Source of the DNA: a virus
DNA length: 64,000 nucleotides
Virus record (IMG/VR): IMGVR_UViG_3300020122_000238
Coordinates: 124,001-188,000 of that record
Direction: 5' to 3' (one strand)
The notes beneath the pieces are model-generated. The model did not search any database, was not told the DNA's origin, and saw nothing but the letters and a program-made list of their open reading frames with translations. Position 1 is the stretch's first letter, and every line of letters starts with the position of its first letter. Both the position numbers and the translations under genes were made by a program. Below, piece by piece: positions 53,248-61,207 of the stretch.

Positions 53248-53622
53248 TTACGTAGCCAGTACACGAGCAGGGGCGAGGCGATCAATTTCGGAAGGTAAAA
53301 TCCTCCGAAGGGTGCATTCGAAGTCCTCCAGGGAGATTTTGAGCGGCATGTCGAAATAGTGGTGATTCCACTTCCCTGAGAAGGGGTTGAGCCCAGATGT
53401 CCCGACGACAGCCTTTGCCGCGTCGGGGTCGTTGAACTGGCAGGCGACCCAGTTGCCATAGGTGGCAATGCTGAGATACCCAGCTCGGGTCGTGATCTCG
53501 TAGTAGTTGGGGAGCCACTCCTTGCCTTGAGAGATCCCACCCAGACGAGTGACGATCTCTACCACCCCGGTATCGAAGGCAGCCTCTTGAACCGCTTTTT
53601 GCTTTTTGGTCAACTTCTTCAT
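53248..53622 (-). CDS. Hypothetical protein, tandem pair with 53619
   Basis: 124 residues. Shares AFDTGxxEIVxRLGG, xxFxDPxAA, GxWNHxY and LRxxLP with the gene before it on this strand. ATGA overlap between them. No recognised family. Confidence 0.65.
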   Translation of the reverse strand: MKKLTKKQKAVQEAAFDTGVVEIVTRLGGISQGKEWLPNYYEITTRAGYLSIATYGNWVACQFNDPDAAKAVVGTSGLNPFSGKWNHHYFDMPLKISLEDFECTLRRILPSEIDRLAPARVLAT

Positions 53623-53912
53623 GGCAGGACCTTTCGGAGAGTCTCCTCGAATTCCTTCAACGCCGTGCGGATGGACTTTCCGAGGTATTCGTGATTCCAC
53701 TCGCCCGTCTGAGGGTCGACAGGGTCGACAGTGAGCTGGCTGGCCGCCCTGGGGTCGTCGAACCGACAGTCGACATAGTCCCACTTCGGAAGAACGCGAA
53801 GGGGTCCCGCCAGGGTCTTGATGTAGAGGGCCTCTCGGACGCCTTGCCAGCCTCCGAGACGTAGAACGATCTCGATGATGCCCGTATCGAAGGCGTTTTT
53901 TCGGGTGCTCAT
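53619..53912 (-). CDS. Hypothetical protein, paralogue of 53248
   Basis: 97 residues, the shorter member of the pair. Starts MSTRKNAFDTGIIEIVLRLG. First gene of a two-gene unit. Confidence 0.65.
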   Translation of the reverse strand: MSTRKNAFDTGIIEIVLRLGGWQGVREALYIKTLAGPLRVLPKWDYVDCRFDDPRAASQLTVDPVDPQTGEWNHEYLGKSIRTALKEFEETLRKVLP

Positions 53913-53948
53913 GGAGGTCCTACAGGAGGACGGGGCATACGATCAACC
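53913..53948 (-). promoter_or_regulatory. GGTTGATC-16-TGTA promoter-like element
   Basis: GGTTGATC at 53948-53941, 16 nt, TGTA at 53924-53921, GGACCTCC, ATG. Confidence 0.7.
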
Positions 53949-54317
53949 CTTCGGCTTCTTCAGGATCAGGGCGAGCTGTGCCGCGAAAGAGACCTGTTCC
54001 CTGGTCGGGCCCGGCTCACCCTTCGCGATCTTCTTCAGCTCCTTCTGGACAGCCTTGACAGCTCGCTTTGCGGGGGCTTCCTTCGACCAGCCGACCAGGC
54101 GATCCTCAACGGATTGCCCTGCGAAATCCTTCGGGTTGGCCAGGAAACAGGCCTGGAAGAGCCTGCAATGAAGGCTTTCATCCATGAAAGCTGCCCGAAG
54201 AGGCTCACTCTCGCCGTCTTCCGAGATGAGGTAGACACGGAAAGCCTTGGGGTCATCCCACTCCGCGAACACACCGTTGATTTTGCTAGCGTCTTCTTTG
54301 ATCTTGGAGGTAGACAT
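53943..54317 (-). CDS. Hypothetical protein
   Basis: 124 residues starting MSTSKIKEDASKINGVFAEW. Helical, Lys-rich C terminus. Its stop lies inside the upstream box of the next unit. No recognised family. Confidence 0.65.
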   Translation of the reverse strand: MSTSKIKEDASKINGVFAEWDDPKAFRVYLISEDGESEPLRAAFMDESLHCRLFQACFLANPKDFAGQSVEDRLVGWSKEAPAKRAVKAVQKELKKIAKGEPGPTREQVSFAAQLALILKKPKG

Positions 54318-54353
54318 GCTTCTCTTACACACCGGAAACCTTGAGGATCAACC
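54318..54353 (-). promoter_or_regulatory. GGTTGATC-16-TGTA promoter-like element
   Basis: GGTTGATC at 54353-54346, 16 nt, TGTA at 54329-54326, AGAGAAGC, ATG. Here the spacer ends in CCGGTG, so a partial GGTGTG box also overlaps. Confidence 0.7.
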
Positions 54354-54387
54354 GGAAAGTATTGATAGCGGCCCTCTCCGTAGAGAC

Positions 54388-54660
54388 ATGGCTTCTCGTG
54401 AAATGACCGCTAGGGGGTTCTTCGATGTGGGGGACCGGATTCTGTACGGCAAGTACAAGAACAAGAAGGGCCGGATCGTCTCCGTGGGGCTCGACGTCAA
54501 GGGAAACCCCATCATCGAGATTGAGCCCGTCCCCAAGGGCCGGAAGAAGAACCAGATCATCGGGCTCTACAAGATATGGCATGACCCTCCGCCGGCACTT
54601 GCTCAGAAGGTGCTCGCTCGTTACACCCAGTCCGCCATGCTCGACGACGGGGAAGACTGA
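54388..54660 (+). CDS. Small protein with C-terminal VLARY motif
   Basis: 90 residues. Central beta region (GDRILYGKYKNKKGRIVSVG) and a C-terminal PPALAQKVLARYTQS matching the recurring motif. The longer ORF from 54247 runs antisense to the 54317 gene and was rejected. Confidence 0.6.
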   Translation: MASREMTARGFFDVGDRILYGKYKNKKGRIVSVGLDVKGNPIIEIEPVPKGRKKNQIIGLYKIWHDPPPALAQKVLARYTQSAMLDDGED

Positions 54661-54663
54661 ACC

Positions 54664-56544
54664 ATGTCTCTGACCTCTCGGGTTCTTGCCCGTTACCTCG
54701 AAGCAAAGAAGGCTCCTGATCCGGAGTTTTTCCTCTCCGCCAAGTTCTTCCGAGAGCAGAAGGCGGACTTGACGAAACGGCTCAAGGCACCGTTGAAGTC
54801 AGGCTCTCGTGGTCTGGACTCAATGGAATACGTTATTGGGGATACACTCACCCCCTTCTTCAAGAAGTTCGAGCAGGACTTTGCTGCCGTCATCACCTAT
54901 CAAAAAGCTTTGGACTTCGTACACCAAGCTGTTGAAGGCACCATCGCAAAGCTTGCGAAAATCGGGGATTACGCTCGTTTTGTGGGAACCATCGTCCCCT
55001 TGCCGCCCAAAGGAGATGTAGAGGCCGAGCTTCGCTGGCTGGCGCATAATGAGGCTTTGGGCGTTTTTGAGGAGAAGGTCAGTAACCTACAGGACTTTCT
55101 CAAGTATGAGTGGGATGTTGACAAGCATCTTCGAGAAGTGCTCGTCAACAGAACGTCCGTGGGCATTACCACTCCAGAATTGAAGAAAGCTTTCGAAGCC
55201 TCTTGGGATGATTCCTATGGGGACGTCAATAGCTTGCTAAGGTGGGAATACCTCACCCAAATGCACTTCTACGACACGGCAAAGAAGACTCTCAAGAGGA
55301 AGCCTCCGGCAGACCCCATCACGTTTTACACCCAATGGGTTGGAGCTGTGTATGAGGCTCTATTCAGGTTCAATTCCGATTACGTAGACCCTGCCAAACC
55401 CCTGTACCGAGAGATCGACCTCTACGGGATGAAGGTTGTCATCAATGACAACACTGTCACCCCGGAGGATACGGGGAACTACATTCAGTTCATCGATGAG
55501 ACATACGCTCGGCTTCGAGCCAAGAAGCTTGAATCTGCCTGGTATGGGCACATTCTCATTGAATGTAAGGAGTGCGGGGGCATCAACTCCAACGGAGCGG
55601 ACTATGGTGTGGGGGGCAACTATACAGTCAAGGAAGATACTGTTCGTATCTTTGACCGTCCCGGCAGGTATATCGTAGACCTTTTGGCGCACGAGCTGGG
55701 GCATCGCTACTGGTATCAAAAACTGACGTCTGAGCAACGCACACACTTCGCAGATCTGGTCAGGGTACACAAGCGCTCCCGTCCAGACCCCAAGAAGATG
55801 ACCCCCCCGTACATCATCAGCCCTGAAAGGGAGAAGAAAGTAAAGGGTATGATTCTTGACTATGGCGTCAAGATTGTACACGTCCTTGCTGAGTTCCGGG
55901 ACTCCAAAGAGGGGTATACCTCGGACATGGCCAAGTTTCGACCGCAACTCTCAAGTCTTGCGGAAGACTTCAAAGACGAGACCAACTACACTCTTGACTA
56001 CGCCGGTACAGAAAGGGATATCACCCCCGCAGTATCCGACCTATTCAAAGAAGTTCAGAAGGACGCCCAAAAGGTGGTCGAGACCTTGAGCTATGCCTCC
56101 AGGCTGGACAATTACTTGTACACGTCTCCTGACGAAAACGCCGAGAACCAAGCGTTCTCGGAACTCAAAGAGAACGTGTATAAAGAGGTGGTCAAGTTTC
56201 TCGATGACCACATGAACTCCGCGTATAGCTTCATCAAGCTAGCTATCATGGCGCACAACGCGAAAGAAACCAGAGAGCACGACCCGGCGGTCAAGACCAA
56301 AGAGTGGCAAGCTGAGTTCGACAACGACCCCAGGCCTGTGTCCCCCTTCTCAGAATACGGGAGCAACAACATCAGCGAGGCATGGGCGGAGGTGTTCATG
56401 GCCTACGTCACGAACAAGGACCTTGACAGGGATCAGCTCGAATCGTTCAAGACCATCCTGAAGCGATCCTCCCTCGTGACAGCCGAGCAAGTGCTTGCTC
56501 GCTTCCGGCTTCTTGTGGAAGATTGCTCTTGTACGTCGACCTGA
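54664..56544 (+). CDS. Zinc metalloprotease-like protein with RVLARYL motif
   Basis: 626 residues. MSLTSRVLARYLEAK opens the protein, and EQVLARFRLL repeats the motif near residue 607. The middle has LLAHELGHRYW (HExxH-type, about residue 342) and SEAWAEVFMAYV (possible third ligand Glu, about 572), as in gluzincins. A CKECGG cluster occurs near residue 300. A protease delivered in the virion or processing virion proteins is possible. Codons are less G/C-biased than in the replication genes. Confidence 0.7.
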   Translation: MSLTSRVLARYLEAKKAPDPEFFLSAKFFREQKADLTKRLKAPLKSGSRGLDSMEYVIGDTLTPFFKKFEQDFAAVITYQKALDFVHQAVEGTIAKLAKIGDYARFVGTIVPLPPKGDVEAELRWLAHNEALGVFEEKVSNLQDFLKYEWDVDKHLREVLVNRTSVGITTPELKKAFEASWDDSYGDVNSLLRWEYLTQMHFYDTAKKTLKRKPPADPITFYTQWVGAVYEALFRFNSDYVDPAKPLYREIDLYGMKVVINDNTVTPEDTGNYIQFIDETYARLRAKKLESAWYGHILIECKECGGINSNGADYGVGGNYTVKEDTVRIFDRPGRYIVDLLAHELGHRYWYQKLTSEQRTHFADLVRVHKRSRPDPKKMTPPYIISPEREKKVKGMILDYGVKIVHVLAEFRDSKEGYTSDMAKFRPQLSSLAEDFKDETNYTLDYAGTERDITPAVSDLFKEVQKDAQKVVETLSYASRLDNYLYTSPDENAENQAFSELKENVYKEVVKFLDDHMNSAYSFIKLAIMAHNAKETREHDPAVKTKEWQAEFDNDPRPVSPFSEYGSNNISEAWAEVFMAYVTNKDLDRDQLESFKTILKRSSLVTAEQVLARFRLLVEDCSCTST

Positions 56545-56554
56545 TGTAGCACCC

Positions 56555-57316
56555 ATGCCTAGCCTGCCCTTCCGAGTAGCTGCCCAACATGTCGTCTCCC
56601 GTCGGGGGGCCGCTCTACGATCCGTCGTGGCAAGGGGAAGCTCTGGGGGGATGCCACTTCCTCCGGAGATGGCGGACCACCCTGCTCTGACCGCGGGGCT
56701 GACGAAGATTTATCCCAACCCCAAAGAGGTCGGTGGCTACCTCGGGGTCATCGACGGCGGATCTTGGATCGCCTTCGTGGGTGTGGATGGGAAGACTGAG
56801 CTATGGACCTCCCGCGAACCCAAGGGCGGCACCATCGGGAATCCCTATGTGTTCCAACGGGACGACATCTCTTCGGCGTCGACCGTGACCATCCCGAACC
56901 CTGTGTTCCAGTTCTACTCCCCCATCGAACTCAAGATTATGGGGGTCACGCAACGGGTCGCTGCTCGCTACAAGAAGTCCTCCGATGACTCTCTGTCTGA
57001 GGTTGTCGAGAGATACATGATGGCAACCTCACAATATCTTGGAAAACGTCTCGGTGGGTCCAAGTCCGGCGTCATGAAGTCCCAGTTCCCCAAGTGGAAA
57101 ATCGGGGTCTCCCTGAGCAACCCGTTAGTTTTTGACCACGTCATCGACGTGGTCCTCGATGGGTGTACATTGGTGTTTTCAGCATACCAATACACCCCTG
57201 GTTCGACGGGACTGCAACTCATCAAAAAAGCCACAGCTTCCGTGAACTCGTCTCCCAGTGACTTCGTTGAAGTCTTGGCGAGGGCGTACGAAAATCAAGC
57301 TTCGGACCTGTACTGA
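56555..57316 (+). CDS. Two-part protein with RVAAQ start and internal RVAARY
   Basis: 253 residues. MPSLPFRVAAQHVVSRR at the start, and VTQRVAARYKKSSDD at about residue 134, where a second domain (VVERYMMATSQYLGKRLGG) begins. It looks like two motif-bearing proteins fused head to tail. No recognised family. Confidence 0.6.
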   Translation: MPSLPFRVAAQHVVSRRGAALRSVVARGSSGGMPLPPEMADHPALTAGLTKIYPNPKEVGGYLGVIDGGSWIAFVGVDGKTELWTSREPKGGTIGNPYVFQRDDISSASTVTIPNPVFQFYSPIELKIMGVTQRVAARYKKSSDDSLSEVVERYMMATSQYLGKRLGGSKSGVMKSQFPKWKIGVSLSNPLVFDHVIDVVLDGCTLVFSAYQYTPGSTGLQLIKKATASVNSSPSDFVEVLARAYENQASDLY

Positions 57317-57324
57317 AGGCAACC

Positions 57325-57621
57325 ATGAACGATCTCACGCTTAGGGTTGCGGCCCGCTATGCTCTTGCTTCGGGGGTGGTCCTTGTCAAAAGCAAGGTGA
57401 AGGGGAATTACAGAACAGTAGATGGTGCCTACTGGTTTCGCCCCATGGAGACGCATAACAACAACACTCGTCCTGAACGCTATGATGTCATTCGGATGAG
57501 TGACCGGGTTACAGTTGCTGAGGGTATGACCCTCGCTACCGCTAAAAGGCGATTTGAGGCTTATCTCAAGGATGTTGAGACTGGGTCGCCGCTTCAAAAA
57601 CTTCCTTATGATCGTGGTTGA
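57325..57621 (+). CDS. Small protein with N-terminal RVAARY motif
   Basis: 98 residues. MNDLTLRVAARYALASG then a small alpha/beta domain (GAYWFRPMETHNNN...MTLATAKRRFEAYLKD). GAAGG precedes the ATG. Unknown. Confidence 0.65.
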   Translation: MNDLTLRVAARYALASGVVLVKSKVKGNYRTVDGAYWFRPMETHNNNTRPERYDVIRMSDRVTVAEGMTLATAKRRFEAYLKDVETGSPLQKLPYDRG

Positions 57622-57655
57622 AATACAAGAATATCGGTAACTTCCCTCTAGAAAA

Positions 57656-59032
57656 ATGAAAGCAATGAGCACGTCTCAATCTCTTCGCGTTTTGGCGAAG
57701 TATAAAGCCAAAAAGAAGGTCAAGAATCAAGACGGCGAGGACATGACCGTCTACGAGTATTCCGACAAGCAAATCGCCAACCGGAACCGGGAGAAGGCGA
57801 AGCGAATCGAGAAGCTCCGAGGCAAGATCGACGACGTCCGCTCGAAGGCCAAGAAGGACCTGAAGTCGAGCGACCCCGAGAAGATGCTCACGGCACTCGC
57901 CGTGATGCTGATGGACCACACGTATGAAAGGGTTGGGAACGACGAGAGCGCGGACGACGGGCACTTTGGGGTCACGGGCTGGCAGAAGGACCACATCACC
58001 TTCAGCAAGGGCGGGGCGACCATCAAGTACGTCGGCAAGTCCGGCGTCAAGCACGTCAAGAAGGTGACCGACTCGACCATCACCAAGGCGCTCAAGGATG
58101 CCTGTGAGGCGGCTGAGAACGAGACGTCTTGCATCTTCGAGTGGGACGGGGGCAAGGTCTCAGCCGAGAAGGTGAACGCCTACCTGAAGGAGTTCGACAT
58201 CTCGGCGAAGGATATCCGTGGGCTACATGCAAATGTCGAAATGCAGGAACAGCTCAAGGCTGCCAGGAAGAAGGGCGGCAAGCTTCCCGAGGACCCCAAG
58301 AAGCGGGATAAGCAGCTCAAAGAGGAGTTCAAAGAAGCACTCGAAGTCACGGCGGAAGCCGTAGGCCACGAGCCTGCCACGCTGAAGAGCCAATATTTGG
58401 TCCCTGGAATGGAGGAAGATTTCTTGAAGGACGGCGTGATCAACGAGAAGCTCCACACGAAGACGGCAGATCTCAAGCAGGGGTGCGCCGGCTGTAGTTG
58501 CCACGCTAAACCCGAGGAGCACGACCAGTCGGAACGGGTGATTGCTCGTTTCTTGAGCCAGGACAAGAAAGCGGTGGGGTATTACGATACCGATCGTGAT
58601 GAGACTTGGGTGGATCCTACAAAGGACCTCGACAAGTGGCTTGATAGGCTTCTACGCTTGACTCAAGAGGCCAAACGAGATGCCCCAGGAGAGCATCGAC
58701 GTGGAGAAGGCCCTGGGAAGGCCTATCTAGAGCTTTCCAGCTTTATGGGAGACCGGGAGCACACGAAGTGGTACAAGTTCTTCTATGCTTCCACTGTTCA
58801 GAAGGATGTCTCGTCCGCTATAGTCCCCAACGACTATAGCGATCCCAAGATGGCGCAAGACTACAGTCAATGGCTCGACAAGTTGGAGGACGCTATCAAG
58901 GACGCGGACGCGGAAATCCGTAGGGATGACCGTCCTGGAGACAAGATGTTCGAGCTGAAATGGATCATGAAGAACTACAGTAAAGAGAAGTGGTATGCCT
59001 ATTACTTCATGCAGTCCATGACATTCCGGTGA
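57656..59032 (+). CDS. Type IB DNA topoisomerase with extra C-terminal domain
   Basis: 458 residues. The viral-type topoisomerase IB core has YERVGNDES (Arg, about 89), a Lys in KYVGKSGVKHV, AKDIRGLHANVEMQE (Arg/His region) and SQYLVP (Tyr nucleophile, about 246). MSTSQSLRVLAKYKAKKK carries the motif, and SERVIARFLSQDKK (about 294) repeats it before a ~150-residue helical domain unknown to me. It relaxes supercoils. The start may be Met4. Confidence 0.85.
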   Translation: MKAMSTSQSLRVLAKYKAKKKVKNQDGEDMTVYEYSDKQIANRNREKAKRIEKLRGKIDDVRSKAKKDLKSSDPEKMLTALAVMLMDHTYERVGNDESADDGHFGVTGWQKDHITFSKGGATIKYVGKSGVKHVKKVTDSTITKALKDACEAAENETSCIFEWDGGKVSAEKVNAYLKEFDISAKDIRGLHANVEMQEQLKAARKKGGKLPEDPKKRDKQLKEEFKEALEVTAEAVGHEPATLKSQYLVPGMEEDFLKDGVINEKLHTKTADLKQGCAGCSCHAKPEEHDQSERVIARFLSQDKKAVGYYDTDRDETWVDPTKDLDKWLDRLLRLTQEAKRDAPGEHRRGEGPGKAYLELSSFMGDREHTKWYKFFYASTVQKDVSSAIVPNDYSDPKMAQDYSQWLDKLEDAIKDADAEIRRDDRPGDKMFELKWIMKNYSKEKWYAYYFMQSMTFR

Positions 59033-59164
59033 TTGCTCACCAGGTTCTTGATCGCCGACAAAGTCATGGTCGCCTACGGTCCCGGCCGAGTGCCGGAGCA
59101 AGTCCGACACTGGCTCCACATCGCCATCCCTGGGAAAGTCAAGTTCGCTAGAACTCTTCCATAA
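59033..59164 (+). CDS. Possible small protein after topoisomerase
   Basis: 43 residues from TTG directly after the TGA and in the same frame (LLTRFLIADKVMVAYGPGRV...). Typical codons. Overlaps the end of the convergent Dam gene. Start uncertain (ATG 59066). Confidence 0.35.
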   Translation: MLTRFLIADKVMVAYGPGRVPEQVRHWLHIAIPGKVKFARTLP

Positions 59165-60080
59165 GGGCGTTCATGTAGGTAAAGGGGTCCTCTTGGTGCT
59201 CCGAGATGAAGGGGGTGAGCCCCTCCCTACGCCCCACCACCACAAGCTCTCCAACAGCCTCCCGCTTCGCTCCGTCCGAGTTGATAGAGCGCCCCATCTT
59301 GACCTCGTGGATCTCCCATCCAGCGTACAGCTCCCTCACGAGGGGCGTATCCGAGTTTGAGAGAACGACAGCCACACCACGCTCTGCCAGCTCGGCGAAG
59401 CTCTTGGCGAGGGCTCTCTGTGCTTCCTCGTCGAATCCTTCTGAGGTGTACCCCGTGAAGCTCGCGGTCTCAGAGACCGGCACGTAGGGGGGATCGAAGT
59501 AGACGAGGTCTCCCGGCTGAGCCTTGGAGATACTGTCCTGCCAGGAGTTGTGACGAACAAATAGTTCGTCTTGTCTTGAATCGATCTCCCGGAGTACCTG
59601 AGCACAAGCCGAGATATTGGCCGCATCACAAATCTGGGCCATCTCGTCCTTTCCCCAAGAAGAGTTGAATTGCCCCTTCTTGTTGGTACGGTACAGGCCG
59701 TTGAAGCAGGTCTTGTTCAGGAAGATCATCCTGACAGCGCGGGTGACCGGCTCCAGAAGAGCCGGATCCATCTGTCGCCAGGTCGTGAACGTTTCCTTGG
59801 GGGCGATGCGGTACGCTTCCGCAACCATGAGGAGGTCTCGAATCACCTCCTCACCGAAGCCGCCGATCATCAGGTACGCGTTGACCAGCTCGGCATTCAG
59901 GTCGGACAAGACGGCCTTCTCGAACCTCTTTTCTTGAGCGAGCGCCCAGAAACTAGCGCCACCCCCAAGGAAGGGTTCGTAGTAGGTCCCAATCTTCTTG
60001 GGGTAGATTTTGAGGAGGAAGGGAAGAAGGGTGGTCTTGCCACCAACCCATTTGAGAAAGGGGCGCGCGGGGGAGGACAT
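59148..60080 (-). CDS. dam: Dam-type DNA adenine methyltransferase
   Basis: 310 residues. ARPFLKWVGGK (motif X), YYEPFLGGGASFW (motif I), KTCFNGLYRTNKKGQFN and VYFDPPYVPVS (motif IV DPPY) match Dam-type N6-adenine methylases, usually GATC-specific. May protect phage DNA or alter gene control. ATG 60080 fits the family start; the ORF is open back to 60119. Confidence 0.9.
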   Translation of the reverse strand: MSSPARPFLKWVGGKTTLLPFLLKIYPKKIGTYYEPFLGGGASFWALAQEKRFEKAVLSDLNAELVNAYLMIGGFGEEVIRDLLMVAEAYRIAPKETFTTWRQMDPALLEPVTRAVRMIFLNKTCFNGLYRTNKKGQFNSSWGKDEMAQICDAANISACAQVLREIDSRQDELFVRHNSWQDSISKAQPGDLVYFDPPYVPVSETASFTGYTSEGFDEEAQRALAKSFAELAERGVAVVLSNSDTPLVRELYAGWEIHEVKMGRSINSDGAKREAVGELVVVGRREGLTPFISEHQEDPFTYMNALMEEF

Positions 60081-60099
60081 ACCCCTCCTGGCTACACCG
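60081..60099 (-). promoter_or_regulatory. CGGTGTA, 12 nt, ATG (minus strand)
   Basis: The only copy of this box serving a minus-strand gene with short spacing; spacer GCCAGGAGGGGT also has a Shine-Dalgarno. Confidence 0.55.
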
Positions 60100-60100
60100 C

Positions 60101-60394
60101 CTATCGTTCGTAGAAGCACGAAGCGCTGGGTACGCGCTTCGTGAGCTTGAGCCAGTAGTTCCCATCCTGCTGGTCACCCCCACCCTTCTCGACGTGCCAC
60201 CCACCTTCGGTCTCGTACTTCGTCTTCAGCTCGGCGAGGATACGAGTCGTGAACTGCGGTCCGAAACTGACGAGGATAGTGGACCCCGGCTGCCACTCCT
60301 TTTCGATCACATCATCGATGTGATCTTCCCCCTGCTTGATGATTTGGGTGTCCAGGACGCGGGTTCTCTCTTCGATTTCGCTTGCTTTGATCAT
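60101..60394 (-). CDS. Small hypothetical protein
   Basis: 97 residues starting MIKASEIEERTRVLDTQIIK. No recognised family. The same frame extends upstream through one TAG to ATG 60481, which has a full promoter-like element. Confidence 0.65.
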   Translation of the reverse strand: MIKASEIEERTRVLDTQIIKQGEDHIDDVIEKEWQPGSTILVSFGPQFTTRILAELKTKYETEGGWHVEKGGGDQQDGNYWLKLTKRVPSASCFYER

Positions 60395-60427
60395 GGTCAG
60401 TTCCCCACGCCATTCGAGTGCAGGCTA

Positions 60428-60481
60428 CGAGCTTCCTCGTGACACAGGGATCGCTGGCGTGACTCTCGACCCCCATTTCAT
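60428..60481 (-). other. Short leader ORF ended by in-frame TAG
   Basis: ATG 60481 opens MKWGSRVTPAIPVSRGSS and stops at TAG, then the frame runs on (PALEWRGELT) into the 60394 gene. A leader peptide, a nonsense mutation or a sequence error are all possible. Confidence 0.35.
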
Positions 60482-60517
60482 GGATCTCCTACAGGGCGCC
60501 CGGCTTGGGGATCAACC
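60482..60517 (-). promoter_or_regulatory. GGTTGATC-16-TGTA promoter-like element
   Basis: GGTTGATC at 60517-60510, 16 nt, TGTA at 60493-60490, GGAGATCC, ATG 60481. Confidence 0.7.
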
Positions 60518-60522
60518 TTGAA

Positions 60523-61191
60523 TTACAGGTCGACCTCCCAGGAGAAGAGCGGCTCATCCACGGACCGCTCCCGGAGAATCCGAGCCACGGGTTCGTAGCT
60601 CCGCCTGTGGATCGGGCAAGGTCCGCGCGCCTGAAGAGCCCGTGTGTGTTGGTGGTTCGCATCCCCGCCATAACCCTTATTTTTGCTAAAGCCGTACTCA
60701 GGGTAGAGTTTGTCCGATTCGACCATAAGGCGGTCATGGGTGACTTTGGCGATGATACTCGCGGCTGACACAGCAGGGATAAAGCTATCCGCTTTGGGGA
60801 TGCTTCGGGCTCCTTCGATCTTGAGGTTACCATCCACGAAAGCTGCTGAAGGTTTGCCTCCGAACATCATCTGGACTTGAAGTGTTCCGGAATGTACACA
60901 GTCCGTGTGCATCGCACAGAGACAGACATAAACTCCTTTCTGATCGATTTCAGCAGGATGCGCTACGCACATCTGCCAAAAGATTGAAGAGTCCTCTTGA
61001 AGACCCTTAAATGCTCTCTCACGGGCTTTCTCGGTCAAATTCTTCGAATCACCTATAGGAACGCTCGGGACCCAATTCGCTGGGGCAGCGACCATCGCGA
61101 CCACAAGGGGTCCCGCCCACGCTCCATACCCAGCTTCATCGCAGCCAATGATGCAGAGGTTGCTCGAAGGATCGTAGGGTAGTTGAAACAT
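60523..61191 (-). CDS. rnhB: Ribonuclease HII
   Basis: 222 residues. IGCDEAGYGAWAGPLVVAMV contains the catalytic Asp-Glu, PIGDSKNLTEKARE and SIIAKVTHDRLM are the other RNase HII blocks, with Asp in FVDGNLKI. It removes RNA from RNA-DNA hybrids (primers, single ribonucleotides). ATG 61191 gives the usual family start; the ORF extends to 61347 without support. Last gene of a four-gene minus-strand unit. Confidence 0.9.
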   Translation of the reverse strand: MFQLPYDPSSNLCIIGCDEAGYGAWAGPLVVAMVAAPANWVPSVPIGDSKNLTEKARERAFKGLQEDSSIFWQMCVAHPAEIDQKGVYVCLCAMHTDCVHSGTLQVQMMFGGKPSAAFVDGNLKIEGARSIPKADSFIPAVSAASIIAKVTHDRLMVESDKLYPEYGFSKNKGYGGDANHQHTRALQARGPCPIHRRSYEPVARILRERSVDEPLFSWEVDL

Positions 61192-61207
61192 ATACAAACC
61201 CACACCT

